From an uncultured Bacteroidota bacterium (GTDB lineage Bacteria > Bacteroidota > Bacteroidia > Flavobacteriales > Flavobacteriaceae), in contig CABZIT010000004.1 of assembly GCA_902525795.1 (NCBI GenBank), positions 1 through 55,136 on the forward strand: a stretch of DNA of 55,136 bases. The letters are read 5' to 3'. The notes under the pieces were generated by a model that saw only the letters and a program-made list of their open reading frames with translations, was not told the origin of the DNA and made no database searches. Below, piece after piece: positions 1-7,853 of this stretch. Each line of letters opens with the position of its first letter. Position 1 is the stretch's first letter. The position numbers were made by a program, and so were the translations under genes.

Positions 1-751
1 TTTTCAGGTAGTCTCTAAATGCTTTATAAGCCTGATCTTCTAGTTCTATCCTATCTACCAAGAAAAGTACTCTGTGCGCATTTCCAGTCCTTAAAAATAG
101 TTTAATTAGAGCAGCAGCAGTCATAGTTTTTCCAGTACCTGTTGCCATTTCAAAAAGGAATCTATCCTTGCCTTTCTTTACAGCATTTTGAATCGATTTA
201 ACAGCGTTAGTCTGGTAGTATCTAAGGAAGCGCAGGTTATTCTTGTATGTGAAGTCTAGTCTGGTATCTTCATTAATATAATCAGGACGCTTTGCATAAT
301 CAGGCATTTGAGTAGAAGCAACATAATCCTCTCCTACATGCTCTTCAATGAGTTTATTCTTGTCAACTTTTACCGAAGTTTTTTTAACTAGTGAATCTTG
401 GGTTGGAAAGGCTGTTATTAATTCTGGATCACCCGATTCAATATCCCACCAATAGTGTTTTTCCCCATTGGAAAGTATTACAAATCTTACATTTTGATGA
501 TGTGCATAATCCCTTGCTTGTTCTTTGGCTGCATATGGATCCATCTCATCATGTTTTGCTTCAATAACAATTAATGGCTTGCTGTAGTTATCCAATAATA
601 AGTAGTCAATTTTTCCCCTTTTGGAATTTGACTTGGATGTACTACTCTCAACATAAACATTTTTAGGGCCGTTTTCATCATCAATGAATCTCCAACCCGA
701 TTTCTCAAGTAGTTTATCAATTTTATATCTTGCTTCTGCTTCGTTTCCCAT
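1..751 (-). CDS. hsdR: Type I restriction enzyme R subunit (HsdR), N-terminal part, cut by window edge
   Basis: The reading frame opens at an ATG (751, minus strand) and stays open to the left edge, about 250 residues. The N-terminal part has a nuclease core of the PD-(D/E)xK type: KIDYLLLD followed by IVIEAKH. After it, around residues 205-215, comes a helicase Walker A motif, MATGTGKT, and then VLFLVDR. This order, nuclease then SF2 translocase, is that of HsdR subunits, which cut unmethylated DNA together with HsdM and HsdS. Those partners would have to lie to the left, outside the window. A solitary DEAD/DEAH helicase with an HSDR_N domain is the main alternative. The gene is divergent from the next one across 42 bases. 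Confidence 0.82.
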   Translation of the reverse strand, partial: MGNEAEARYKIDKLLEKSGWRFIDDENGPKNVYVESSTSKSNSKRGKIDYLLLDNYSKPLIVIEAKHDEMDPYAAKEQARDYAHHQNVRFVILSNGEKHYWWDIESGDPELITAFPTQDSLVKKTSVKVDKNKLIEEHVGEDYVASTQMPDYAKRPDYINEDTRLDFTYKNNLRFLRYYQTNAVKSIQNAVKKGKDRFLFEMATGTGKTMTAAALIKLFLRTGNAHRVLFLVDRIELEDQAYKAFRDYLK

Positions 752-793
752 AGACTATAACGAAAATAGTTTATTTTTTGTAAATTAAATTTT

Positions 794-1531
794 ATGAATG
801 ATGATATAAGTTTTTTTAAGTTAGAGAACGAAAACTCGTTTTATAAAAATAATTTAAAGGATTATAATGGGAATCTAATTGATGTTAAAAAGAAAAGATC
901 ATCAAACTATAACGAAGGTAAATTATTAAATCATGGTTTTCCTATTGTTCCAGAGGAGGTCAAAAAAATAAAAAAATTATTTAATGATGGTCTTGATTTA
1001 TTTGAACTTGAAAATTACTTTCAAAGATCTCGAGTTACAATCAAAAATATTTTACGGGAAAAATATAAATTAAACCCTGAAATAATAAAAAATAATCTGA
1101 ATCCGAATACTGAATTAGGCATAAAAAATAAATTAAGTAATCAAACGATAAACTTATCAGTGGACATGTCAAAACTTAGTGAAAGAGATGTTATGATTTT
1201 TAAATTAAGATTTGGGATAGGATTAAAGAAAAAAATGTCTTTGAAACAAATAGCAGATTTGTATGGTGTTTCTAAGGAAAGAATTAGGCAACTAGAGAAA
1301 AAAATAATTGAAAAATTAAAATTTAATTATTACCAAGATGGTTCAGAAAATAAATACTCTAAAATCAAAACAAATGCAGGGAGTCTTTGGACTGAAATAA
1401 ATGACAACGATCTTGAAAGAATGTATTGTGAAAAGAAAACTGTTAATGAAATTAGTATTGCATTGGAGCGAACGAGAGGAGCGATAAAATCGAGAATAAA
1501 AAAACTACAACTCCTTGAAAAATATGGATGA
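794..1531 (+). CDS. Standalone sigma-70 region 4 protein with two extra HTH-like segments
   Basis: 245 residues, ATG start. Residues about 127-175 are a clear sigma-70 region 4 (SERDVMIFKLRFG, then SLKQIADLYGVSKERIRQLE), the part that reads -35/-33 promoter elements. No region 2, which binds the -10 element and core polymerase, is present, so this is not an ordinary sigma factor. The C-terminal 45 residues (LWTEINDNDLERMY, then ISIALERTRGAIKSRIKKL) match the Myb/HTH-like tail seen on some helicases. Residues about 48-90 (VPEEVKKIKKLFNDG, then RSRVTIKNILREKY) look like a diverged second copy. It probably binds DNA or modulates promoter recognition; its targets are unknown. It overlaps the next small gene by 8 bases, so the two are probably co-translated. 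Confidence 0.7.
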   Translation: MNDDISFFKLENENSFYKNNLKDYNGNLIDVKKKRSSNYNEGKLLNHGFPIVPEEVKKIKKLFNDGLDLFELENYFQRSRVTIKNILREKYKLNPEIIKNNLNPNTELGIKNKLSNQTINLSVDMSKLSERDVMIFKLRFGIGLKKKMSLKQIADLYGVSKERIRQLEKKIIEKLKFNYYQDGSENKYSKIKTNAGSLWTEINDNDLERMYCEKKTVNEISIALERTRGAIKSRIKKLQLLEKYG

Positions 1532-1742
1532 AAATATAAATGAAATTCTAGATCTGTATTATAAAAAATATCCAGATGCAGTTGATTTTGTTATAATGCC
1601 AGATTATTATGAAAAAAATATAACTATAATAGATGCAATGGATCTAGTTGTTGAGGCATATAAAAAAAATAAATATTATGCATTAAAATGGAATGGATCT
1701 AGAGATCCAGAATCTGATGAAATGATTTTAAAAAATGGCTAA
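1524..1742 (+). CDS. Small acidic protein of unknown function
   Basis: 72 residues from the ATG at 1524; a TTG at 1515 would add three residues. The start lies inside the end of the sigma-region-4 gene in another frame, an 8-base overlap that suggests translational coupling. The sequence is acidic and rich in tyrosine, with repeated YYKKYPD/YYEKN-like stretches, and has no signal peptide, membrane segment or cysteine. I do not recognise a family. The overlap and shared strand argue for a real gene that works with its upstream neighbour. Confidence 0.5.
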   Translation: MDENINEILDLYYKKYPDAVDFVIMPDYYEKNITIIDAMDLVVEAYKKNKYYALKWNGSRDPESDEMILKNG

Positions 1743-1751
1743 AAAAACAAA

Positions 1752-1946
1752 ATGGCAAAACATGCACAGAGAAACTCTGATCCTGTGAGAAGAGAAGATT
1801 CTAATCAAAAGAAAATTCAGATTAAAATGTTCAAAAAGGAAAGCCAGTACGATAAACTCTTAAATTCAGTGAGTTTAGACTCTTTGGAACTATATGCTCA
1901 AATGATGAGAGATCGTTATGGAGATCAAAGTGAACAAGAAGATTGA
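1752..1946 (+). CDS. Small charged protein of unknown function
   Basis: 64 residues, ATG start, nine bases after the previous gene on the same strand. The first half is strongly basic and polar (RRED, QKKIQIKMFKK). The second half is a likely amphipathic helix (LLNSVSLDSLELYAQMM) ending in an acidic tail. No recognised domain, no signal peptide. The short length and lack of homology make it less certain than its neighbours. It could be the third cistron of the sigma-region-4 operon. Confidence 0.4.
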   Translation: MAKHAQRNSDPVRREDSNQKKIQIKMFKKESQYDKLLNSVSLDSLELYAQMMRDRYGDQSEQED

Positions 1947-2237
1947 CTCACACTTGTGGCAACATACTATTAACCACCCTTAATTAAAAAAAGGAAAACA
2001 GCAACTTTGAAGTGGGTACTATGTAAAGTTTAATTCCCTATTAGTAGTTTAAAAACAGTTGGGTAAGGGGATATATCCTTATTTTATTATTGAACCAATA
2101 TCCTTTGCTTATCAGAAATCCCTTTAATTCACTCAGTTTAATCAATCCTTTGTAAAATGAGTTCGATTTTAAAAACCTAAGGTGTACAAAAAAAGGTGTT
2201 CAATGCTTATTGACATTATATTGCCAACTATGTTGTT
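1947..2237. other. Intergenic stretch between accessory and core genes
   Basis: 291 bases with no convincing gene on either strand. It separates the plus-strand small-gene operon from the minus-strand isoprenoid genes, so it must hold terminators for both. The only structure I see is a 10-base palindrome (GGATATATCC) near 2070; no clear GC-rich hairpin with a T tract is visible. No integrase, insertion sequence or tRNA is nearby. Confidence 0.35.
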
Positions 2238-3113
2238 CTAGTGCAATACAATTGAAAATACACCAATAGTAATCAAAAATCTCAACAAGTTGTGTAGATG
2301 TTGGTATTGTGTTGTAGTTTTTGTGTAGTAAAGTTTAAACATAAAATATATCATTACAGCCAAAGCTAAAAAATAATAAAAGTACATCATGCCTGAATTG
2401 AAGTTTAAAAATAAATTAAGAATTAAGAAAATATTTATTGTCGAGAGCAATGATATTAATGTTTTGGCAAAAGACTCCCCAAACACAACTGGAATAGTTT
2501 TATGATTTGCTGAAAAGTCTCCTTTTATATTTTTCATGTCTTTTACAATATCCTTCAAGAGAAGAATAAAAAATAAAAATAATGCATAAGCTATTATTAT
2601 GAATTCAATTTTCTTAAAGTAAAGTAATATTGCAAAAAAAGGAGTTATTGTTAAAATTGAGTAAAACAAATTTCCAATAAAAACAAGCTTTCTTAATTTA
2701 TGGGAATAAAGCCAAATAAAGAAAACATAAACACTAAAAAATAATATTGCCCTTACAGAAATTAATGAGGATACTAGTACAACTAAAAGGTTTAGAAAAA
2801 AATAAAGAAAGAGCTTTGTTTTATCGTCGATTGATTCCCCTAGTTTAAATTTAATTGGGGTATTAATACTATCTTTTTTTGTATCGTAATAATCATTTAT
2901 AATAAAGCCTGAAATTATACATATGGTGGAGCATAATATGACTAAAAATAGATTTTTATCAAAAATTATTTTCCAGCTTTCAGTGCTACTTAAAATAAAT
3001 ATTGAAGTAAAATATTGTGCTAATACAATTAGAAAAATATTATGAATCCTAACTACATATAAAGCCCCCAAAATTTTTGATAGCGTCAAATTATTTTTAT
3101 CTGACGATGGCAT
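2238..3113 (-). CDS. UbiA-family prenyltransferase
   Basis: 291 residues, strongly hydrophobic, with eight or nine membrane segments. The first Asp-rich motif is NDYYDTKKDSINTP (about residue 68) and the second is KDMKNIKGDFSANHKTIP (about 190), which bind prenyl diphosphate through magnesium. The family moves a polyprenyl chain onto an acceptor in the membrane. In Flavobacteriia, homologues beside mevalonate genes are often labelled geranylgeranylglycerol-phosphate geranylgeranyltransferase, but the acceptor cannot be read from sequence. It starts two bases after the stop of the mevalonate kinase-like gene, so it is the third gene of an isoprenoid operon. Confidence 0.85.
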   Translation of the reverse strand: MPSSDKNNLTLSKILGALYVVRIHNIFLIVLAQYFTSIFILSSTESWKIIFDKNLFLVILCSTICIISGFIINDYYDTKKDSINTPIKFKLGESIDDKTKLFLYFFLNLLVVLVSSLISVRAILFFSVYVFFIWLYSHKLRKLVFIGNLFYSILTITPFFAILLYFKKIEFIIIAYALFLFFILLLKDIVKDMKNIKGDFSANHKTIPVVFGESFAKTLISLLSTINIFLILNLFLNFNSGMMYFYYFLALAVMIYFMFKLYYTKTTTQYQHLHNLLRFLITIGVFSIVLH

Positions 3114-3115
3114 AT

Positions 3116-4039
3116 CTAAAATCTATAAACTACCTCTAAATTATATCCCTTAAGATCTTTTTTTGCCTTTTCAATATTTGGTGCAAAACCAAGAATATAA
3201 CCACCACCACCTGATCCACAAAGTTTTAAGAAATAGGAACCACTTTCAATTCCTGTTTTCCAAATTTTATGAAATTTATTTGGAATCATAGGCTTGAAGT
3301 TTTCAAAAACAATTCTGGAAAGAATCTTCGTGTTTTTAAATAAATTTTTCAAATCACCCTTTATAAAAGAATCAACACAACTATTGGTATACTTTATGAA
3401 CTTTACATTTATCATTTTACGAAAACCTTCATCTTTCATTTTTTTCATAAAAATCTCTATCATTGAAGCGGTGGAACCCATTTTGCCACTATCTATAAGA
3501 AATATAGCACCCTCTCCGTTTACTTTCTCAATAGGGATCCCGGTGACATCAATCTTATTTTTAGATTCAATTAAAATAGGAATACTTAAATAGCTATTTA
3601 ACGGGTCAAGACCAGAGGATTTTCCGTGGAAAAAGGATTCCATTTTAGAGAAAATATTTCTCAAATCCACCAATTTGTTTCTGTTTAAATTTTCAGAAAT
3701 TTTAATCTTATTTAACGCATACTTGTCATAAACTGCCGCAACAATAGCGCCACTACTTCCAACCCCATATCCCTGTGGAATAGACGAGTCAAAATATATT
3801 CCCTCCTTTAGGTCCTTTTCAAATTTACTTAGATCTAAATGTAGATCATTAATTTCAGAAAGATACTTATGAAATTTAAGTAAAATTTTATTAGATTTTT
3901 TTGAGTCTTTTGTCTCGCCTTTGGAAAACTTTAAGGCACCATTAAAAAAATTATATGGGATAGATAAACCTTTAGAATCTTCTATGATTCCATACTCACC
4001 AAAAAGAAGAATTTTTGAATAAAACAATGGGCCTTTCAT
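3116..4039 (-). CDS. Mevalonate kinase-like GHMP kinase
   Basis: 307 residues. The N-terminus SKILLFGEYGIIEDSKG is the GHMP-kinase substrate-entry motif. PQGYGVGSSGAIVAAVYDK (about residue 90) is the ATP-binding glycine/serine loop, and LCGSGGGGYILGFA near the C-terminus is motif 3. GHMP kinases of this form in Flavobacteriia are taken to phosphorylate mevalonate. A separate phosphomevalonate kinase is not in the window, so activity on phosphomevalonate cannot be excluded. It lies between diphosphomevalonate decarboxylase (18 bases upstream) and UbiA (2 bases downstream), which supports a role in making isopentenyl diphosphate. Confidence 0.85.
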   Translation of the reverse strand: MKGPLFYSKILLFGEYGIIEDSKGLSIPYNFFNGALKFSKGETKDSKKSNKILLKFHKYLSEINDLHLDLSKFEKDLKEGIYFDSSIPQGYGVGSSGAIVAAVYDKYALNKIKISENLNRNKLVDLRNIFSKMESFFHGKSSGLDPLNSYLSIPILIESKNKIDVTGIPIEKVNGEGAIFLIDSGKMGSTASMIEIFMKKMKDEGFRKMINVKFIKYTNSCVDSFIKGDLKNLFKNTKILSRIVFENFKPMIPNKFHKIWKTGIESGSYFLKLCGSGGGGYILGFAPNIEKAKKDLKGYNLEVVYRF

Positions 4040-4057
4040 CAGAGCAAATATACAAAT

Positions 4058-5143
4058 TTAGATTTTCTTGGGACCTTTCCCTGCATGATCCGTTATGAAT
4101 TTTCCCTGAAAACAATATTTGGAAAGTTTTGAAATGATAAACTCTAAAACAGATTTAGAATATTTTTCAGGATATAAAACGTGTACATTAGCACCTGCAT
4201 CTAAAGTGAAGCAAACAGGAACTTTATTCACATTTCTGAAAGATTTAATTTCATCAATAATTTCTAACGTTTCAGGTTTCATTAAGATATAGGATGGATG
4301 ACTGGTCATCATTAACGAGTGAAGCATCATAGCTTCCTTCTCTACAAGTTCACAGAAAGCAAACAGATCACCTTTCTCTAAAATTATCTTTAAAGCAGAT
4401 GTATTTTTATATGCAATCTCATACCTATCCATAGAAAATGGGTGATTGTCCATCAAACTATGGCCAGCTGAACTTGAAACATCTTTTTGGTTTTCATCTA
4501 CAATTAAAATAGTATCCTGAAATTTTTGAAATTCTTGAGCAATGGATTGATTAATTGGTAAAGAATATAGATCAGAACTTTGTTCAAAATCTTTATGTTT
4601 TCCCCAAATATTAAAGCCACCATAGATGCTTCTACAGGCACTTCCTGACCCAATTCTTGATAAAAAAGATGCTTTTAAAAAAAAGAAATCAGTAGAAAAC
4701 TGTTCTTCACTTATTTCTTTTTCGAAACTCATTATACACAATGACAAGGCGCTCATTCCACTAGCTGAAGAAGCTATTCCGCTGCTATGAGGGAAAGTGT
4801 TTTTTGTATTTATTTCAAGGTTATAATTTAATAAATAAGGGCAATATTTAATTATAGATGCAAAATATTTTTCAATTTTCGGTCTGAAATCATTTTTAAT
4901 ATTCCCATCGTAAGAAATGGTAAAGTTTACAGCATCTATTTGTTTTTCAATTTTAGAAAACACAATACTGGTTTTTGTATTGCAAGAACTAAGCGTAAAA
5001 CTAATTGATGAGTTTCTTGGTGTTTGATCCTTATTTTTACCCCAATATTTGATAAGGGCAATGTTACTTGGAGAAGACCATGAAAATTTTAATGGATCGT
5101 CATGATCCCTATAACTTTTACTAACAAATCCTTCAAGCTCCAT
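4058..5143 (-). CDS. mvaD: Diphosphomevalonate decarboxylase
   Basis: 361 residues. It converts mevalonate 5-diphosphate, with ATP, to isopentenyl diphosphate and CO2. Diagnostic segments are SNIALIKYWGKNKD near residue 25, the ATP loop PHSSGIASSASGMSALS near 118, SGSACRSIYGGFNIWG near 168, and CFTLDAGANVHVLYP near 312, where the Asp is the catalytic base. The length is slightly above the usual 320-340 because of a longer N-terminus. First gene of the minus-strand decarboxylase-kinase-UbiA run. Most bacteria use the MEP route instead; the mevalonate route is normal in Flavobacteriia. Confidence 0.93.
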   Translation of the reverse strand: MELEGFVSKSYRDHDDPLKFSWSSPSNIALIKYWGKNKDQTPRNSSISFTLSSCNTKTSIVFSKIEKQIDAVNFTISYDGNIKNDFRPKIEKYFASIIKYCPYLLNYNLEINTKNTFPHSSGIASSASGMSALSLCIMSFEKEISEEQFSTDFFFLKASFLSRIGSGSACRSIYGGFNIWGKHKDFEQSSDLYSLPINQSIAQEFQKFQDTILIVDENQKDVSSSAGHSLMDNHPFSMDRYEIAYKNTSALKIILEKGDLFAFCELVEKEAMMLHSLMMTSHPSYILMKPETLEIIDEIKSFRNVNKVPVCFTLDAGANVHVLYPEKYSKSVLEFIISKLSKYCFQGKFITDHAGKGPKKI

Positions 5144-5156
5144 ATTCTAATATAGT

Positions 5157-6017
5157 TTATTTTTTCAAAGGTCTTATTAATCCTTCTTGAATTGCTGTTG
5201 CAACTAAGAACCCATCTCTGCTATAAATATGGCCAATTGATAAACCTCTTGCATTGGAAGTGCTGGGACTTTCAATTCGATATAGCAACCAATCAGAAAA
5301 ATCAAAATCTCTGTAAAAATACATCGAATGGTCCAAGCTTGCCATAATTGTATTGGAGAAATCAGCTTTTGTTAAATGCGGAAATAGGGTTGTTGATAAA
5401 ATATTGTAATCAGAAACATAAGTTAAAATTTGCTGTTTTAAATCTAATGTCATAAATGAAATTTCCCCTTTAATTCTAAACCATACGTCTAATTTTGGTG
5501 GTATATTTTTTTTTAAAATTGGATTGGTTCTTTGAATTGGCTTGAATTCTACAGGTCTTTCAACACTTAAAAAACTTTTTAATTTTTTTGACATAAATAA
5601 ACCATACTTTTTTTTAATCTCTAAAGTGGTCAAAAGTTCTTCTGGTGGTTTAATTTTGTCAGTAATTTTTTTGTAAAATTTATGACCAGCTTCTTTTTTT
5701 TGAAAAGATGCAGCCATTATAAAAATAGTCTTGCCTTTTTGTTTAGCAGTAACCCTTCTGGTTGAAAAACTACCTCCGTCTCTAATTTGATCTACGTAAT
5801 ACTTTATCGGTATATCTAAATCTCCTCGTTCCAAAAAATAAGAGTGTAATGAATGTAATATTCTATTATCAATACTACTATATGCTGCATATAATGACTG
5901 AGCTAAAACCTGACCTCCAAAAACACTATTACTACCAATAGTTTTACTAATTCCAAGAAAATAATCTTCTTTTTTTTTTAGCTTCAAAAGGTCAAGTAAA
6001 TTATCAACAGTATTCAT
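5157..6017 (-). CDS. tesB: Acyl-CoA thioesterase II (TesB family)
   Basis: 286 residues from the ATG at 6017. A longer in-frame reading runs into the tRNA-Leu gene and is rejected. It has the double hot-dog layout of TesB: VFGGQVLAQSLYAA near residue 30, LHSYFLERGD with YYVDQIRDGGSFSTRRV in the first half, then ASLDHSMYF (catalytic Asp), SPSTSNARG and AIQEGLIR (catalytic Gln) in the second. In E. coli TesB the triad is Asp-Thr-Gln; here the Thr position appears to be Ser or Thr in SPSTSN. It hydrolyses acyl-CoA to free acid and CoA in the cytoplasm. It ends 14 bases before the mvaD start. Confidence 0.88.
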   Translation of the reverse strand: MNTVDNLLDLLKLKKKEDYFLGISKTIGSNSVFGGQVLAQSLYAAYSSIDNRILHSLHSYFLERGDLDIPIKYYVDQIRDGGSFSTRRVTAKQKGKTIFIMAASFQKKEAGHKFYKKITDKIKPPEELLTTLEIKKKYGLFMSKKLKSFLSVERPVEFKPIQRTNPILKKNIPPKLDVWFRIKGEISFMTLDLKQQILTYVSDYNILSTTLFPHLTKADFSNTIMASLDHSMYFYRDFDFSDWLLYRIESPSTSNARGLSIGHIYSRDGFLVATAIQEGLIRPLKK

Positions 6018-6035
6018 TGATTTAAGAAAGATTTG

Positions 6036-6117
6036 TGCGGGCGGAGAGACTCGAACTCTCACACCTTGCGGCACTAGATCCTAAGTCTAGCGTGTCTACC
6101 AATTCCACCACGCCCGC
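6036..6117 (-). tRNA. tRNA-Leu (anticodon UAG)
   Basis: The minus strand folds as a complete class II tRNA of 82 nt. The acceptor GCGGGCG pairs with CGCCCGC, and the D arm has TGGTAGACACG. The anticodon stem CTAGA/TCTAG holds loop CTTAGGA, so the anticodon is TAG, reading CUN leucine codons. A variable arm and T arm GAGTTCGAGTCTC follow. CCA is not encoded. A TATATTTG box (6129-6136, minus) 11 bases upstream fits the Bacteroidota -7 element, but no clear -33 element accompanies it. Confidence 0.96.
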
Positions 6118-6177
6118 AAAATTGAAAGCAAATATAAACAATACTTTTTTATATTCTTTAGAGAAAAATCGAATTAA

Positions 6178-7302
6178 CTAACTCGTAATAAAAAGTTCGG
6201 ATGCAATACCGTCAGTTATAAATTTGAAGTTTTTTTTCACGGTAATCCTATTATCTTTTTTTCTCAATATTCCTGCATCTAATTTTGGCTTTATTTCTTT
6301 ATTTAAATAATCAATATATGAGATACCCAAAGTTGATTCAATTTCTGAAATTTTAATTCCTGATGATCTTCTTAAACCCACCATTACCATCTCATTAAAT
6401 ATATTGTTTTGGGTTAAAGTTTCTGATCCTAATGGTAAAATATTAGCATTTATTTTTTTAATATAAATACTGTTATTACTCACATTCCATTTCCTTTCAG
6501 TTCCGTTAAAAGAGTGAGCTGACGGTCCAAAACCAATGTACTCATTTCTTGTCCAATATGTAACATTATTTTTACATTGAAAACCAGGTTTTGAAAAACT
6601 TGAAAATTCATAATTCTCATATCCGTTTTCAGTTAAAAATTCATAAGCAAATATATGTTGTTCTCTTTGATTTTTTTCATCAACGCTTTTAATTTGTTTT
6701 TTTTCAACCATATTAATCAAAGCGGTTTTTGGCTCTACTGTTAGCACATATGCTGAAATATGCGGAACATCTAAGTCTGTAACGATCTTCAAAGCTTTTT
6801 TCCAGTCATCTAATTTTGAATGTGGTATTCCGTAAATTAAATCAATGGAAAAATTTTTAAAATTTTTTTTCAGTAATTCTAAAGAAGTAAATGCCTTTGA
6901 TGAATTGTGTGATCTATTCATTAATTGCAATGAGTTATCATTAAATGATTGAATTCCTAAACTAACTCTATTGATTCCAAGATTTTTCCAATCATTAATA
7001 ATATTAATATTTACATTTTCTGGATTACACTCTAACGTGCACTCAACTTTACTTGAGACATTGAAAGAATTACGAATTTTTGATAGAATTAAATTAATTT
7101 CCTCTTTACTTAAAAGAGAAGGAGTTCCACCACCAAAATAAATCGATTCAATTTTTGTTTTAATTTCATCTTTTCTTAATCCGATTTCTTTTACAATTGA
7201 ATCTATCAATACACTTTTTAATTTCAGGGAAGTGGAAAAATGATAGTCACAATAATGACAAGCCTTATTGCAAAATGGAATATGAATATAAATACTAGCG
7301 AT
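6178..7302 (-). CDS. hemW: HemW-like radical SAM heme chaperone with apparent non-canonical ATC start
   Basis: 374 residues if it starts at 7302. The frame contains SIYIHIPFCNKACHYCDYHF, the radical-SAM CxxxCxxC cluster motif in the HemW form, followed by SIYFGGGTPSLL, ECNPENV, GINRVSLGIQSF and IDLIYGIPHS. HemW family proteins bind heme and are thought to insert it into respiratory enzymes. The nearest ATG/GTG/TTG (TTG at 7209) would delete the iron-sulfur motif and cannot be the true start. Upstream of the motif the frame reads stop TAG (7311-7309), then ATA, GTC, ATC, GCT, AGT, ATT. The family usually begins MAGIYIHIPFC, so ATC at 7302 sits exactly where ATG is expected. It lies 2 bases after ruvC. 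Confidence 0.85.
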   Translation of the reverse strand: MASIYIHIPFCNKACHYCDYHFSTSLKLKSVLIDSIVKEIGLRKDEIKTKIESIYFGGGTPSLLSKEEINLILSKIRNSFNVSSKVECTLECNPENVNINIINDWKNLGINRVSLGIQSFNDNSLQLMNRSHNSSKAFTSLELLKKNFKNFSIDLIYGIPHSKLDDWKKALKIVTDLDVPHISAYVLTVEPKTALINMVEKKQIKSVDEKNQREQHIFAYEFLTENGYENYEFSSFSKPGFQCKNNVTYWTRNEYIGFGPSAHSFNGTERKWNVSNNSIYIKKINANILPLGSETLTQNNIFNEMVMVGLRRSSGIKISEIESTLGISYIDYLNKEIKPKLDAGILRKKDNRITVKKNFKFITDGIASELFITS

Positions 7303-7304
7303 GA

Positions 7305-7853
7305 CTATCTAATTTTTTTCTGGTTATTTTTAACAAAACTTGTCCACCCAGAATATTTTTTTTCTCCAAAACTATTTTGTGAATTATAAAAATGACAAAC
7401 TGCTGCTGCCAAACCATCAGTTGAATCTAAATTTTTTGGAAGTTTTTCAATTTTTAGAAGACTTTGTAACATTTTTGCTACCTGCTCTTTACTAGCATTT
7501 CCATTTCCAGTAATTGACATTTTTATTTTTTTTGGAGAGTATTCCTGAATTGGAATTTCTCTGACAAGTCCAGCAGCCATAGCTACTCCTTGAGCTCTTC
7601 CTAACTTAAGCATACTTTGAATATTTTTCCCAAAGAAAGGTGCCTCAATTGCAATCTCATCTGGGTTATAGGACTCAATCAGCGAAATAGTTCTCTCAAA
7701 TATTAATTTCAATTTTAGATAATGATCTTTATATTTTGTCAAGTTTAATTCATTCATCAATATCAAAGACATTTTTTTATCTTTTATTTTTATTAATCCA
7801 AAGCCCATTATTGTTGTTCCTGGGTCTATTCCTAAAATAATTTTTTCATCCAT
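7305..7853 (-). CDS. ruvC: Crossover junction endodeoxyribonuclease RuvC
   Basis: 182 residues. It resolves Holliday junctions as a dimer after RuvAB branch migration. The catalytic acidic residues are visible: Asp10 in ILGIDPGTTIMGFG, Glu in EIAIEAPFFGKN (about residue 71), and the Asp pair in LDSTDGLAAAVCH (about 145-148). Its ATG overlaps the stop of the upstream lipoprotein gene as TAATG, so the two are translationally coupled, and hemW follows two bases after its stop. Confidence 0.95.
   Translation of the reverse strand: MDEKIILGIDPGTTIMGFGLIKIKDKKMSLILMNELNLTKYKDHYLKLKLIFERTISLIESYNPDEIAIEAPFFGKNIQSMLKLGRAQGVAMAAGLVREIPIQEYSPKKIKMSITGNGNASKEQVAKMLQSLLKIEKLPKNLDSTDGLAAAVCHFYNSQNSFGEKKYSGWTSFVKNNQKKIR

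Noticed and set aside
3294-3593. Plus-strand frame opposite the mevalonate kinase-like gene
   Set aside because: Shadow of a well supported gene; composition is that of reversed AT-rich codons.
6018-6074. N-terminal extension of the acyl-CoA thioesterase
   Set aside because: It is the tRNA-Leu gene read in frame; family homology starts at the ATG at 6017.
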